Shown: positions 44,849 through 56,080, counted from the stretch's first letter. The stretch: 64,000 bases of DNA from Branchipolynoe longqiensis (GCA_030323885.1 CM059192.1:61807593-61871592); one strand, 5' to 3'. Notes: generated by a model not told the origin, from the letters alone. A program made the numbers and translations.

Positions 44849-45498
44849 GGAAACTAGTTTGGTTCATGTATATTTATGTATATTTTGTTGTCGCCTTATA
44901 TAGATCGCCCTAAACGCACGATCCTTCTAAAAACCCAGGGCCAAACACTGGAGAGTGCAAACTAGTTTGCTTCATGTACATCGGCTTATATAAATCGCGA
45001 TCAACTTCGGCGATGTAGGTAAACACAAAACAGCTTGACTGCCTACCTTTACCGCATCCATTGCACCCTATCCCGCCTAGCATGGAGGCCCAACAGCGTT
45101 ATCAGTTGCACACTAAACGATCTACGCTCTTTTTCTTGGCAATAAAAAAAAACTCCGCTCTTCGCAACCACCGCCTCACAATCCCTCACATATTTGGGTC
45201 GTGATCAACCTATTCTTTCCCGTGTTGACGCCTCATGTTGCGCTCTAAATATCACCAACATTCCGATCGCTACATTCTCCACCATTGTTTTGGCTAGAAA
45301 CGGTCATGAGCAGATATGCACTTCCGCCTTAAACTGGCCTAAGTCCTGCCCGTGTGGACGCGACACACTTTCAACTCTGTCCGTGTGAACGCGCCACTAG
45401 TTCGCTTCATATGATTCGCCTTGTCTAACTCGCTTTACATTTTGCCCGTGAGAACACGGCTTTAGCTTTACCGTCGCTGTCCACATAATGATAATGCA

Positions 45499-46015
45499 TT
45501 AAAGTCGCCAGCTATCCGCTGCGTGGAAAACAAACGAACTCGGAATAGTTCAGATTTGTGCCACTTGGGGTGAATGGTAGACAGGAAGTGTGAACACTTA
45601 TTTGTCTTATTAATATCGCCGCCAATGTGGTGTTAATATCAGTTCGATTTTAGGGTTAATTTCATGAAATTTCACTTATTGCATGTAATTCTGTTAAATA
45701 TGATAGTGGTATTGTCAAATAGCGGTGCTCGCCGGTAACAGGCTCAGCAAATCCTTCTGATCTTGTTGCTGGCGAGAACCGCAATTTCAGCCAATCACAG
45801 CGCAGCTTTTGCATTGCAAATGGCCGCCGCCTATGGGGGCGGCCATTTTGAAGACAACAAACTGCCTTTGCAGTTCAGACTAGCAGTGCCCTGGTCCCAT
45901 ACTCTCCCCACACATACTTGGTTCATTTAAACATAAAAACTAAACAAGATTGTGCTTGGAGAGCATTTGTCGGAGTACGTGCAGTGTCCCAGCGAGCTAT
46001 AGCGGGTCCCTTTAA
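45499..46015. mobile_element. TTAA-flanked element, short member
   Basis: TTAA-AGTCGCCAGCTATCC and GCTATAGCGGGTCCC-TTTAA, with AACTCGGAATAGTTCAG at the left and TTGGAGAGCATTTGTCGGAG at the right, as in 37587-38700. It includes the internal module at about 45605-45715 also found in other MITEs. Confidence 0.65.
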
Positions 46016-46029
46016 TGGTAGTCTTTCAA

Positions 46030-46346
46030 CTGGGCCACGTTCAGGCTCCGTCTCGGAGGCGCCTCGTTGGAGCCCGTGACGTCAGGCTAGTCTGAACAAC
46101 AATAGCAGTTGGTCGCCTCGAAAATGGCCGCCCCCATAGGCGGCGGCCATTTGCAATCGAAATGCTGCGCTCTGATTGGATGAAACCACTGCATGCGGCG
46201 GCCATTTTCGAGGCGCTTTTTGTCTCCAACCTGAAAAGGGAGGCGTCTCCGAGACGTCTCCGAGACGCACCCTGAACGGAAATAGACCAAAAAGCATCGC
46301 CGAGACGTCGCCGAGGCGCCTCCGAGACGGACCCTGAACGCGGCCC
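46030..46346. mobile_element. MITE, first of a tandem pair
   Basis: Termini CTGGGCCACGTTCAGG and CCTGAACGCGGCCC; interior has AAATGGCCGCCCCCATAGGC palindromic blocks and GAGACGTC repeats. No coding sequence; open frames here merely follow the repeats. Confidence 0.75.
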
Positions 46347-46652
46347 TGGGCCGCGTTCAGGCTCCGTCTCGGAGGCGCCCGTGACGTCAGGCTAGTCTGA
46401 ACAACAATAGCAGTTGGTCGCCTCGAAAATGGCCGCCCCCATAGGCGGCGGCCATTTGCAATCGAAATGCTGCGCTCTGATTGGATGAAACCACTGAGCC
46501 CGGCGGCCATTTTCGAGACGCTTTTTGTCTCCAACCTGAAAAGGGAGGCGTCGCCGAGACGTCGCCGAGACAGACCCTGAACGCAAATAGGCCAAAAAGC
46601 ATCGCCGAGACGTCGCCGAGGCGCCTCCGAGACGGACCCTGAACGCGGCCCA
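46347..46652. mobile_element. MITE, second of the tandem pair
   Basis: TGGGCCGCGTTCAGG to CCTGAACGCGGCCCA, closely matching 46030-46346 in the same orientation with no spacer. Confidence 0.75.
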
Positions 46653-46898
46653 GATGTCGCCATGTGGATGCACTCAGATGGCACCTAGCGGCAACCATGG
46701 GTACTAGAACCCGACTCATATCAACCAACTCGACAAGGGTCCACAGCGCGAAAGGAGGAAAACGAAAAGGGTTCACAGCGAGGAAAGGAGGCTTATCCTC
46801 TATTGGCGCAAAATCAAATACGTCGGCGCACGCTCGCGCGACGCGTCGTACGTCACTCGTAGTGTGACAGAGCCGTGCAGTATGGCGGGCTAGTCCAG

Positions 46899-47090
46899 CC
46901 TCGTGGTTTGTTTACATGAGCGATATTAAGTGATACCACTGCAATGCCTCTCCCATACTAGTAATTATGAAGCTATTCAAGTAAAAACGTTTATTATTAC
47001 AACACATATGACTCACTTCATATCAATTGTGTATTTATTATAATATGCTAAGATAGTCTTTTTAACAAAACATGTTGGTATGATTCGGAT
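46899..47090 (+). repeat. Inverted arm left of the ankyrin/SOCS gene
   Basis: GTTTGTTTACATGAGCGATA to AACATGTTGG is matched in reverse at 54160-54360, with small indels. Confidence 0.75.
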
Positions 47091-47616
47091 GTGTGTTGTG
47101 GATCCATCCGTAAATCTTGCGGATAGAAAGGGCCCAGTCTAATGCCTCCTATATTAGTATATAAAGGACTTACCCTATGAACAAAGGCTTAGGGAATTGA
47201 AACTTCCTACAGAAGGAAAAGAAGCGACATAATTGAAGTATTTAAAATTTTGAAAGGTTTTGATAAAATAGATATGAACCATGACCACCCCGAAGCCACT
47301 TGAAAGCTTATATCTGATTGGCTTAGATGCCAGGTGGCGCGCGCCTGATGGAGCAAACGACGTTATCTCGTGTCACCTTACCATCTGTGTGTGTACATCT
47401 CTCCTGCTCTTTGACTTTTGGCATGTTAATTTTGAAAACACATGTTGAAATTTAACCGCGAATAAGTTCCCCATAACCTATTTCTAAGTTGGAATTGTAT
47501 TAGTTTGATCATCTGTACCTGGACAGTTGAGAACCGCTGTCAACTCAGTCACTGGGACTGGGTCTGTGGTACTGGTACTAGTGGTAGTGTGGACAATGAC
47601 ACTGTTGAGTGACTTA

Positions 47617-48154
47617 AGCTGTGTTTACACGGGGAATTGTGAAACGTTCTAGACAAGGCGATTTATATGAAGCGTTTTAGAACCGTGTTTACACGGGGAG
47701 TTGGAAAGTGTGTCGGCGCCGGGAATCAGCAGGCGCCTGTAGCCGGAAAGCACTGCTATTTGTTTAGTTTACACACGTCGATTCGACTCCGATGGAGCTG
47801 CTACCTTAATATCGCTTGGAATTTAAGGTTAATTTAATTAAATTTCATTATTTGAGGATGTAATTCTGTTAAATATGATCGCATTTAATAGATTTCGGCC
47901 TAATTGGGCCCTAACACTGCCGGGTACAAGCGATTAGTTACTGCTCCTCCTGTTGCTGGCAAGCCCTACTATTTTATACTATCGCCGCCCGGGAACCAGC
48001 TGAATCGCTTCAAATAAACCACCTCGCGAGGTCGTATAGATGTACCGTTTCATATGAATCGATTCAGCCCTAAAACGCCACAGAGGTGCGTCTACACGCA
48101 TCTAGGCAAGGCGTTTTATATGTGGCATTTTAAATCGCCCGTGTAAACAGGGCT
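47617..48154. mobile_element. MITE related to the 40514 family
   Basis: AGCTGTGTTTACACGGGG and CCCGTGTAAACAGGGCT, flanked by TTA/TAA. Internal repeats GGCGATTTATATGAAGCG resemble the ends of 40514-45461. Contains the shared internal module near 47810-47900. Confidence 0.7.
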
Positions 48155-48401
48155 TAACTCAGTAACTGAATCTGAACTACTCACTGCCATTAGTGTAGAC
48201 TGTAGTGGAGGGGGCACTCTGGCAGGAGAATATATCTATTCAGACTGGAGTGCAACTTGAAATGGTTGCCCCGGTCCTCACTTCAAATATTTAAGCACAT
48301 ACTCTTTATTTCCATACTTAAAATACTTAAAATTTATTTTAAAGTCTGCCCGAAAGTGGCTAAAACTTGGCAAGTATACTCAGCTAGATGCCCTCCTCAC
48401 C

Positions 48402-48602
48402 TGGGCCATGTTCAGGGTCGGTCTCCGCGATGCCCCTGCCGTTATGCTAGTCTGAACTGCAAAAGCAGTTTGTCGCCTCGAAAATGGCCCGCGCTTTTCA
48501 TCTCCTGTCTGAAATAGGAGACGTCTCCGAGACGCACCCTGAACGGAAATAAGCAAAAAGCATCACCAAGATGTCTGTGAGACGTACCCTGAACACGGAC
48601 CA
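48402..48602. mobile_element. MITE, shorter copy of the 46030 family
   Basis: TGGGCCATGTTCAGGG to CCCTGAACACGGACCA, about 200 bp, internally deleted relative to the pair at 46030-46652. Confidence 0.65.
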
Positions 48603-48609
48603 GATAAGG

Positions 48610-49033
48610 TAGATAAAGTATTCACCCCATACATCAAGTACAGGGGTGAAAACCAACATATTAGAAAAACGGGCGAAGAATTTCGACATGGCGGGTAAAT
48701 GAACTGAGCTGGTAAATTCTTAATTTAAGCAAAATATATTCTTCACATGAATCTTCATATTTACCCCCTACTTTTGATTTGAAATATATAATAAATTAAA
48801 CATGTAGCTTAAGGAATTTAACAAATAAAACCGACAATGTTTTATCGCCACCATCTTGTCTTTTTGCATTCTCTCCCATTTCACCAACTCTCTGCCGATA
48901 TATGTAGCCATTTGATCCTGGAACCACAGTTTCTAGTTCCTGTTCCATACTAAAACTATTTTCGCTTGTATTTAGACTACATTGGGGTTCACTCCTGTAC
49001 TCTAACTTAAGTATGGGGTGATTCTTTTATCTA
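48610..49033. mobile_element. MITE directly upstream of the ankyrin/SOCS gene
   Basis: TAGATAAAGTATTCACCCC and GGGGTGATTCTTTTATCTA termini, the ends seen on the short hairpins at 28879 and 29051. It stops 34 bp before the start codon at 49068. Confidence 0.6.
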
Positions 49034-49067
49034 CTGATCAGGCTGATGCAGCGTGGAGATTTCAGAC

Positions 49068-52000
49068 ATGACTTCTAGAAGTAGAAGGTCCAAGCCCAAG
49101 GTTAGTTAATTATTTGCTAGACATTAGCTCAAAATGCTTGAATAGCGATGTCACTGTGTTAACTAAATTTATCCCATTTCAATATACTTTAATTAACTTT
49201 TTTTGTGTAAAATTGTTGATTCCACTTGTTAATATTTTTCTGCTTTTCTCTTTAATCATCACAAATAACACAAAACATTAGCAATGAGGTTTCAAATTAT
49301 TATTAATACCGTTTTATAAAGCAAGTGGCATGTGAAATGTCCTAAAATGGAGTTCCATACATCAACCACCCTTGTTGCTGCCACAGTGACATGGTTTCCT
49401 GTTCAGGGTTTGCTCCCGTAGCCTTCGGTTCTGTCAAGAACCTGTACCACAAGGCAGTGGTACAGGTTCTTGACAGGGCAGGGGCGTCAAACTCCCTCCG
49501 GTATTGCAATACCTGCAATATTTTCAATTATTCAGATGTAAAAGGACATTCACATTGAGGAAGCTTGTATATAGGACTTTGACAGCATTTTGATTTTGTG
49601 GTACTGATGTCAGTATTGCTATACAACTTCTGAGAATGAGAAGGTTCACCCCTGGCCCTACACAGAGACTGTGCTACAATGATGTATGGAACTAGTAACT
49701 GGTAGTAGTATTCACTGACACTGTACATTACTTCGTTGGGTATGTTTCCCAGTCTCGATGCTAAGGTTTTTAGCAAAGCAGATTTTACTCAAACTAATTA
49801 GGTCGCAAATTGTTGATGCTGACAACTTTATTGGAACAGGCAGCAATGAGTGAATGATATTGTCATTGGCTTGACTTTCATCTGCAATCATAACACATCT
49901 TTTCTCCCCTCTCCACTTTCAGGGCTGGTTCCATTGGGTGGGCTCCACCGTGCTGGGGCTCTGGCGGTCTCCAGTGGAGGTTCCCACCAGAGAAATACTG
50001 CCCGTGCCTCTCACTGAGGAACAGACCCGACTGGTGGCGTTAGTACAGGCAGCAGCGCGGGCACAAGTCCGGTGCTCTGCCACCCTGGAGGAGTTCAAGC
50101 AAACTATGTACGGCTGCTCCTTGGTGTCGGAGGTGATCAACATGAGGGATGCCAGTGGCTACAACCTCCTGCAGGTAACATAGGTTGCGACCTGTTTTCA
50201 TTGCTTTGGGGTGGGTTTCTTTTTTGGAGGTGGCTATTTGTACGGGACCATATGAGTAGCCAGAGTGCTTGTTAGTATGGCACTCCTTTATCATGTCGTA
50301 TCCTGTCATATTCCCGTCGCGTCACCCGTGGTTAAGTTTAGGGTTAACTGTAAACACTGTTTTATCTTATGATTGGGTCAAAACTAGTGACATGACTACC
50401 ACAGTGCTAATAAGCTCTCTGGCTATTCATAGGGTCTCGTACGAATAGCCACTGCCTTTTTGTTTTATCCACTAACAAGACAATACCATCGTATGAAGAG
50501 AAGCTTTGCACCCTCCTATATTTACTGAACTCATGTTAACAATACACTGGACTTGGTGGACGAATTGATAAGAGCACTTTCTTCCCGTGCAGAAGGTCTG
50601 GGGTTCAATTCTTGGTCACATCTAACCAATGACATACAAAAAGTATTCTTGACGCAACCTACTAAAAACCTAGCCTTACGTACACCATTTAAATGAATGG
50701 GAAAGGACTGGTTAGCTCAGTATCACTATCAGGCTAATGCGATGTCGGGTCATGATGCTGGTGTCCTGGTCTCCAAGTGGAGCAGCACTATAAAACCGCA
50801 GTGAGTACACACTTTCACAAGTCAGAACCCGCCCTGATATGACCGCTGATGTTGTTAGGACTTGAAGCCACAATAAACAAAAAAAAAGTGTTAGCAATAC
50901 CCTCATTATTATTTGTTTCAACTGATGTGTAACCAAAAGTTTGTCGCCTTTTAATATTGTCATAATACATATTCATTCATGTTCTCTCACGGGAAACGCA
51001 GGTTGTAAGAATAATAGCATAATTACTAATTATTTCCAGCAAAAAAAAGATTATATTTCAAAAACATATAGAAAGTTCCTTCGTAATAGATATTAAAATT
51101 GTACTCTCAGGCATCCTGTATAACAATTCTATAACTATTTCATTTATTAGTCTGTAATATACTTCGCATCTGATGGCTCTTTGGTTAATACTTATGTATT
51201 CGCAGCAAGCATCTAATTATACTATATTGCTGAGTATAGATTTCTAATCTGTTCGTCTCACTTACTGCCCATTTAAATAATTTTGTGCACACGTGTGGTC
51301 TCATTCGCAGCGAGCCCCGTTCGTTTAGGGCTCGCTGTCCTTTTATTAGCCGGGTTAGCTGTGCTCTCTATTTTTTAGGACCACTACGATGTAAATAATA
51401 TCTTGCTCTTTGTAATTTGTAATTGTCTTGTGTGAATGGTTATGAACAATGGTGTTGTCTTATAATTTGTAATTGTCTTGTGAATGAACATTGACAATAC
51501 ATTGTCTTGTAATTTATAACTGTCTTGCGAATGAACTAACTGATTCTGCATATGCTTGCAGACTGCGATAATGGTGGATCGTGCAGACATCGTCGAGTAC
51601 CTGATTTTCCAAGGGGCCGATGTGAACTCCCCGGTCTGTGGACGGGCACTTCACCTGGCTGCCCGCCTGGGGCGCACTGCTGTGCTCAGTGTGCTGCTGC
51701 GGTTCGGTGCTGACCCGCATGTGACCTCAGCCGTGTGCTACCCGGACCCCCACCGCTCGGACCATCTCCTCTACAATCCAACCACTAGGCAGTGGGGCAG
51801 TACCTGCCGACACGATATTGATGCTGGGTGCAACCCTGAGACGCGCCCTTCTGGGTCTAGGGGAAGTAAGCCCAAGCGAGTGGATGATAGGGAATACTAC
51901 AACTTCCCGTTGTATTACGCCATCAAGAGGGACAGCGTCGACTGCGTTAAGCTTCTGGAAGCGCACTGCGCAGACAACCTGCTCCCTGGCGAGCGGTGCC

Positions 52001-53484
52001 TGCACACAGCTGCTCATTTTGGTTCGCATAAGTGTGTTGAGTACTTCATCTTGTCTCAGCGCCAGACAATTGTCACACTGGATGCCCAAGGTCGCTCCCC
52101 GTTGCATCGTGGTCTTCACCATGGAAAGGAGATGGTTCAGCTTCTAGTTAAGAATGGAGCATCACTCACCTGTAAGTCGAACCATCAGGAGTCACTGCTC
52201 CATTTGGTGTTTGCTGAAGATGTCCGTGTCGGCATCATGGAAGAGCTTTGCCGGTATCTACTCGACTGTGGCTTGAAGATGACTATTAACACACTTGACA
52301 AGGATGGGAATTCCCCACTGCACAACTGCCTCCGTCGTGTGCACCAGAGCGCTCCGCGAACCCGCACAGACTGGAAGGATCTGGAAAATTGCCTGCTTCT
52401 GCTGCTGGAGAACAATGCAAACCCAAACATCTCCAATCGTGAAGGGAATACACCTCTGCATGTTCTCTTGGATATAATCCACTTCAAAGAGAAGGACTTC
52501 GCGGTTGTCCTGTCCGAGTTTGAAATGAGGGCAGAGGCTGTTGAGCGATTGCTGCGCTTGTTATTGCTGCATAATGCCAATCCAAGTATTGCAAACAAGA
52601 TGTCCAACACCTCAGCTCCCACCAACATCACCGGTGTCATCCCCTTGGATACGCCATTGTTGATGTTCATTCACAACCTCTTCTTCAAGGGCTACTCTGG
52701 CTGGATCTACCATGCTGCAAAGACTCTAGATAGAGAACATCGACTTCCATTTCTTGCACGGTTCCGTGACATGTGCTGCAATGTGATCAGCATACTCGGT
52801 CAGTCAACTGGCAGCATCCAGCAGCCTGTTCGAACGTGTCCAATCAAGCTGCTTGTGAGGTACCTGGAGTACATCGATGTTTACGGACAAAAGATGGTGA
52901 CCGATGAAACAAGCATTGCGCAGAACTACCTCGAAGCACTGCTTGCCTACTTGCATGCCATGCTCGCAGCGGGCTTCAAACCGAAGGATGACAACGAGTG
53001 GATCCTGGTTCTTGAAACATTCTGTGTGCTATACGAGCACAAACTTGTGTCTTACGCCATCCTTCGAGACTTCCTCCTGGTGCTTCTACAGTACGGAACG
53101 GAAACGAACAGATGTGAGTACACCGTGTACAATGGTGTCCCTGCACCAGATGTGGAGTCCTTTCCACTGGTTGCCCTTCTGGCTCCGAACTCGAAGAGCA
53201 ATTATACTCAAGATGAGCGGCTCGAACTAATTGCTATATTCCTTAACACTATGGACAGGTGTACTGTGAGGCAGTGCATTGCATATATAAGACCACGAAG
53301 AAGTGTCCACAGTGATTCGGTGACCATTGACCTGGTCAAGGATCAGCTATGCAAACCGTTAAGGCTCAAAGCATTGTGTGCCCACACTGTCCGGTACAGC
53401 TTGAAAAAGAATCTAGCCCCAAATGTTAAATATTTGCCATTGCCAACTGAAATACAAAAATATCTATTGCAGTTGCAGTATTAA
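49068..53484 (+). CDS. Ankyrin-repeat and SOCS-box protein, 3 exons
   Basis: Exons 49068-49100, 49923-50174 and 51562-53484 join in phase 0 with good GT/AG sites: MTSRSRRSKPK, then GWFHWVGST..., then a 641-codon last exon. The predicted protein has 735 residues. About eight ankyrin repeats span ~85-425; clear ones include LQTAIMVDRADIVEYLIFQG (across the exon junction), GRALHLAARLGRTAVLSVLL, GRSPLHRGLHHGKEMVQLLV, GNSPLHNCLRRV and GNTPLHVLLDII. A helical region without motifs follows (~430-690), then a C-terminal SOCS box: PLRLKALCAHTVRYSL (Elongin BC-binding part) and LPLPTEIQKYLL (Cullin5 part). ASB proteins are substrate adaptors of Cullin5 ubiquitin ligases. The long middle region is unlike most vertebrate ASBs, so no orthologue is named. 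The frame is intact; two AATAAA signals follow. Confidence 0.88.
49431..49476. repeat. Perfect 20-bp hairpin in intron 1
   Basis: CTGTCAAGAACCTGTACCAC at 49431-49450, six-base spacer, exact complement at 49457-49476. Confidence 0.85.
50553..50890 (+). repeat. Diverged tRNA-derived SINE in intron 2
   Basis: Head with TTGGTGGACGAATTGATAAG (A-box-like) and GGGTTCAATTCTTGG (B-box), middle with GTGGAGCAGCACTATAAAAC, end CCTGATATGACCGCTGATGT then an A-rich tail. The 3' half parallels the SINE at 26535-26850; the tRNA head differs. Confidence 0.65.
51308..51337. repeat. Perfect 10-bp hairpin in intron 2
   Basis: CAGCGAGCCC and GGGCTCGCTG with a 10-nt loop, about 225 bp before exon 3. Confidence 0.7.
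51405..51540 (+). repeat. Three tandem units before exon 3
   Basis: TAATTTGTAATTGTCTTGTG near 51412 and 51461, and a variant near 51508, period about 48 bp, ending close to the exon 3 acceptor. Confidence 0.65.
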
Positions 53485-53530
53485 AAAACATCTTTTACGG
53501 CCGTAACAAATTTTACATTCTTGTTGTTGA

Positions 53531-53567
53531 AATAAAATTATTGTAAGAATTTTGTTATTGAAATAAA
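53531..53567 (+). terminator. Polyadenylation signals of the ankyrin/SOCS gene
   Basis: AATAAA at 53531-53536 and again at 53562-53567, 47 and 78 bp after the stop. Confidence 0.7.
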
Positions 53568-53599
53568 GGCTGTTAGATGTTAGTATGTATGTTGTCGTT

Positions 53600-54155
53600 T
53601 TATTTTTATTTTTGTAATTACTCTTTTGTGAAATACTAAAAACCATACAAATCATATTGACTTGGATTAGCTGCTCTATCTTGTTGCGTAAAATTGCCCA
53701 GCAATATGCATTGGAATTTCTGCCATTTTTCCAAATAAATATAGTAGGTTGATTGTTATAATTGGCCTTATTTTAGTTTGAAGTAATTTCTATTTTAATG
53801 CGTTATCAAGAACTTTGGAGATATTCTTCAATGCAACAAGAAATGCTTGGTAAGTGCACCAGTATCCTAGTAGCCAAAATCTAGTGTTTGGGATTAGAAA
53901 GATTGCTTTGATCGGACTAGCTTTATGCCCTATCCTTGTAATGCCGAGTGCCAGTATCAATTATATTTTATAAGTCCTTTTGTAATTTTGACCCGACCTC
54001 CCACACTGGAAGCCTGGGCTGTGTGGTTTTACATAAGAAAATGAGATTAGGACGGAATTTAGGTTGGTACTATTAGCTGCTTTCATAGTCACGTGACATT
54101 TGCATTCTTCCCAGTTTTCAGCGATGGCCACTCAAAACCGAAAACGTAGGGAAAA
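53600..54155. other. No gene; decayed SINE fragment
   Basis: GCCCTATCCTTGTAATGCCG near 53928 matches the SINE central domain; the rest is unassigned. Confidence 0.4.
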
Positions 54156-54159
54156 AATA

Positions 54160-54360
54160 AACAACCAACATGTTTGTTTCAAAAGACTAACTTAGCCTAT
54201 TATAATAAATACACAGTTGCTATGAAATATGAAGTAAATCATACGTGTTCTAATAATAAATGTGTTTACTTGAATAGCTTCATAATTACTAGTGTCATAG
54301 TATGGTAGTGTCATTCCAGTGGTATCACTTAATATCGCTCATGTAAACAAACCGTGAGGC
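54160..54360 (-). repeat. Inverted arm right of the ankyrin/SOCS gene
   Basis: Reverse-complement partner of 46899-47090, roughly 85% alike by eye. Confidence 0.75.
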
Positions 54361-54370
54361 CATCGTACGG

Positions 54371-55249
54371 TGTAATATATGCGTAATAGAATCCAGACAC
54401 AAGCGGAGAACAAAGGAATATGTAAATGAGATGATGTCAAGAGACAAAGGGAGCCGGCGGTTCAGGACCCTGGGGCCGTATGCACGAATCGGGGTTAGGC
54501 TTAGCTGGAGTTAAGGCACTAGCCACGGTTAGCTACCTCAGGGTAGCGGGGGGGGGGGGTTTGAGAAATGTGTGAATCGGTATGCACCAATGTTTTAGCC
54601 CCTGCGGATAGCTAACCATGAGTTTATTTATAGATTTGGGAATTCCCTTAATTTGACAATATGAATAACACCGCCAATGCGGTGCGGGCGTTAATATCAG
54701 TTTGAATTTAGGGTTAAATTGATAAGATTTCACTTATTGCGTATGTAATTCTGTTAAATATAACAGCATTTAATAGATTTGGGCCTAATATATTCCCGTC
54801 GATACGGCGGCGGCCATGTTTAGTAGACGTTGGACAGTATGGATATCGACATCGACACGGCGGCGGCGATTTGTTTACTTTACATTCATCGATTCAACAA
54901 TATGAATAACGCCGCCAATGCGGCGGCAGCCTTAATAACGGTTCGATTTTAGGGTTAATTTGATTAAATTTCACTTATTGAGTATGTAAATGTGTTAAAT
55001 ATGAGCGCATTGAATAGATTTACACCCATACACAGACACTAACCGCACCGGGTAGGCCCTTACCCCACATCAAAAAGTGGTTTAGCTTAGCCTAGGCTAA
55101 ATTTCAAGGTTAGCCCTAACACCGATTCGTGCATACTGATTTCTCACATTTAGCCGTGGAGAGCTAGCCTAGCCGCGGTTACGGCCCTAACCCCGATTCG
55201 TGCATACGGCCCCTGGACGGTGAATAAAGCATTCAGTATCCAGAAGTCA
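54371..55249 (+). repeat. Solo-LTR-like repeat interrupted by a MITE
   Basis: TGTAATATATGCGTAATAGA at the left and TCAGTATCCAGAAGTCA at the right match 26148-26318; the MITE at 54476-55211 splits it. Confidence 0.5.
54476..55211. mobile_element. MITE with 5-bp target duplication
   Basis: GGCCGTATGCACGAATCGGG and its complement, flanked by CCTGG at 54471-54475 and 55212-55216. Inside are two copies of a shared module (about 54650-54790 and 54900-55030) and second inverted blocks (TTAGCCTAGG). Confidence 0.8.
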
Positions 55250-55449
55250 CATGGTGTCAGATAAGGACGATGCCACCTGCTAACGCTGCTGGGCTTCAGG
55301 CTGCCAGGTCAGCTCAACCTCTGCAACAACGCACGATCGAACTGGAAAACATAGATCAGAGCATTGGCATTTTAATATTTAGAACAAGAAATGGTAATGG
55401 TGATATGGATATTGCCTTAAACTTAGCGACTGGTTGTTTTATGTGGAAT

Positions 55450-56080
55450 ATGTTTATTAGCTCAAAATGCTTAAAACTGCATAGTCCGATGAAAACATCA
55501 AATTTTCAAAACAAAATCAATTATCGAGATTCGATTCTACATATCTAACTTAGATACTCAGGGATGAAAGACCTCCGCGGTTTCGCGGATTTCCGGGATT
55601 TTTTATATCCACCGATTAACCTTAAACTAAATTCCAAAAGAGAGGATATATATGACAACAGTTGGGTGGTTCGGATCCCCTTCTTATATGATCTTAGATG
55701 TAGTTAGAACATAAAACCTAAGCAAGAAACTGTTAGATATGGGTGATAATGCAATCACAACAATCTAGTTGAGACCTGACTTCCGGTATTTTTCCGCGAT
55801 TCCCTGACAATGCTAAACCAATGGGAGAATATCAGCATTTCCGTTTTTTTTCCCAGAGACCACTTTCATCTCTGATACTGGTACATTGATTAAGCATTTG
55901 CGGCCACATAGAAGAGAAGAGTGAGGCAATTTAGTAGAATCTGTAAGTGCAGAAGCCTATGGTATCAGAGTTTTGGCATGCTTGCCAAAATTAATTGAGC
56001 ATATTTGCACTTCAAATATCTCAAAAGTTAGTCATTTAAAATAAAAGTTACTTCAAATTAAAGTAAGATAGGGTATAATG
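55450..56080. repeat. Dispersed repeat, inverted match at 61110-61400
   Basis: GCATAGTCCGATGAA near 55481 and TTGGCATGCTTGCCAAAATT, AATAAAAGTTACTTCAAA near 55975-56060 recur in reverse at 61110-61400. A MITE interrupts this copy. Confidence 0.55.
55559..55874. mobile_element. MITE, 316 bp, with ATACT duplication
   Basis: CAGGGATGAAAG and CTTTCATCTCTG with ATACT on both sides (55554-55558, 55875-55879). Subterminal CGCGGTTTCGCGGATTTCCG recalls its right-hand CCGCGATTCCC. Superfamily not assigned. Confidence 0.75.

Larger units (their letters stand above)
40514..45461. mobile_element. Putative transposon carrying a Myb/SANT gene, no transposase
   Basis: Ends AGCCCTGTTCACACGGGC and GCCCGTGAGAACACGGCT with TTA on both sides (40511-40513, 45462-45464). 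The only gene is a four-exon Myb/SANT protein. Blocks such as AAACGAACTAGTTG and CGTTTTACATGAA recur inside (42240, 43270, 44400, 44960), suggesting nested MITEs. The 3-bp TWA target and accessory gene fit PIF/Harbinger. The same ends occur on the MITE at 29373-29945. Confidence 0.6.

Noticed and set aside
46082..46684. Arg-rich minus-strand frame of 200 codons
   Set aside because: It runs across two tandem MITEs and simply repeats itself; the composition follows the GAGACGTC repeats.
46810..46880. Right end of another Harbinger MITE (GTAGTGTGACAGAGCC)
   Set aside because: Only one end is present and no left partner was found, so no element is called.
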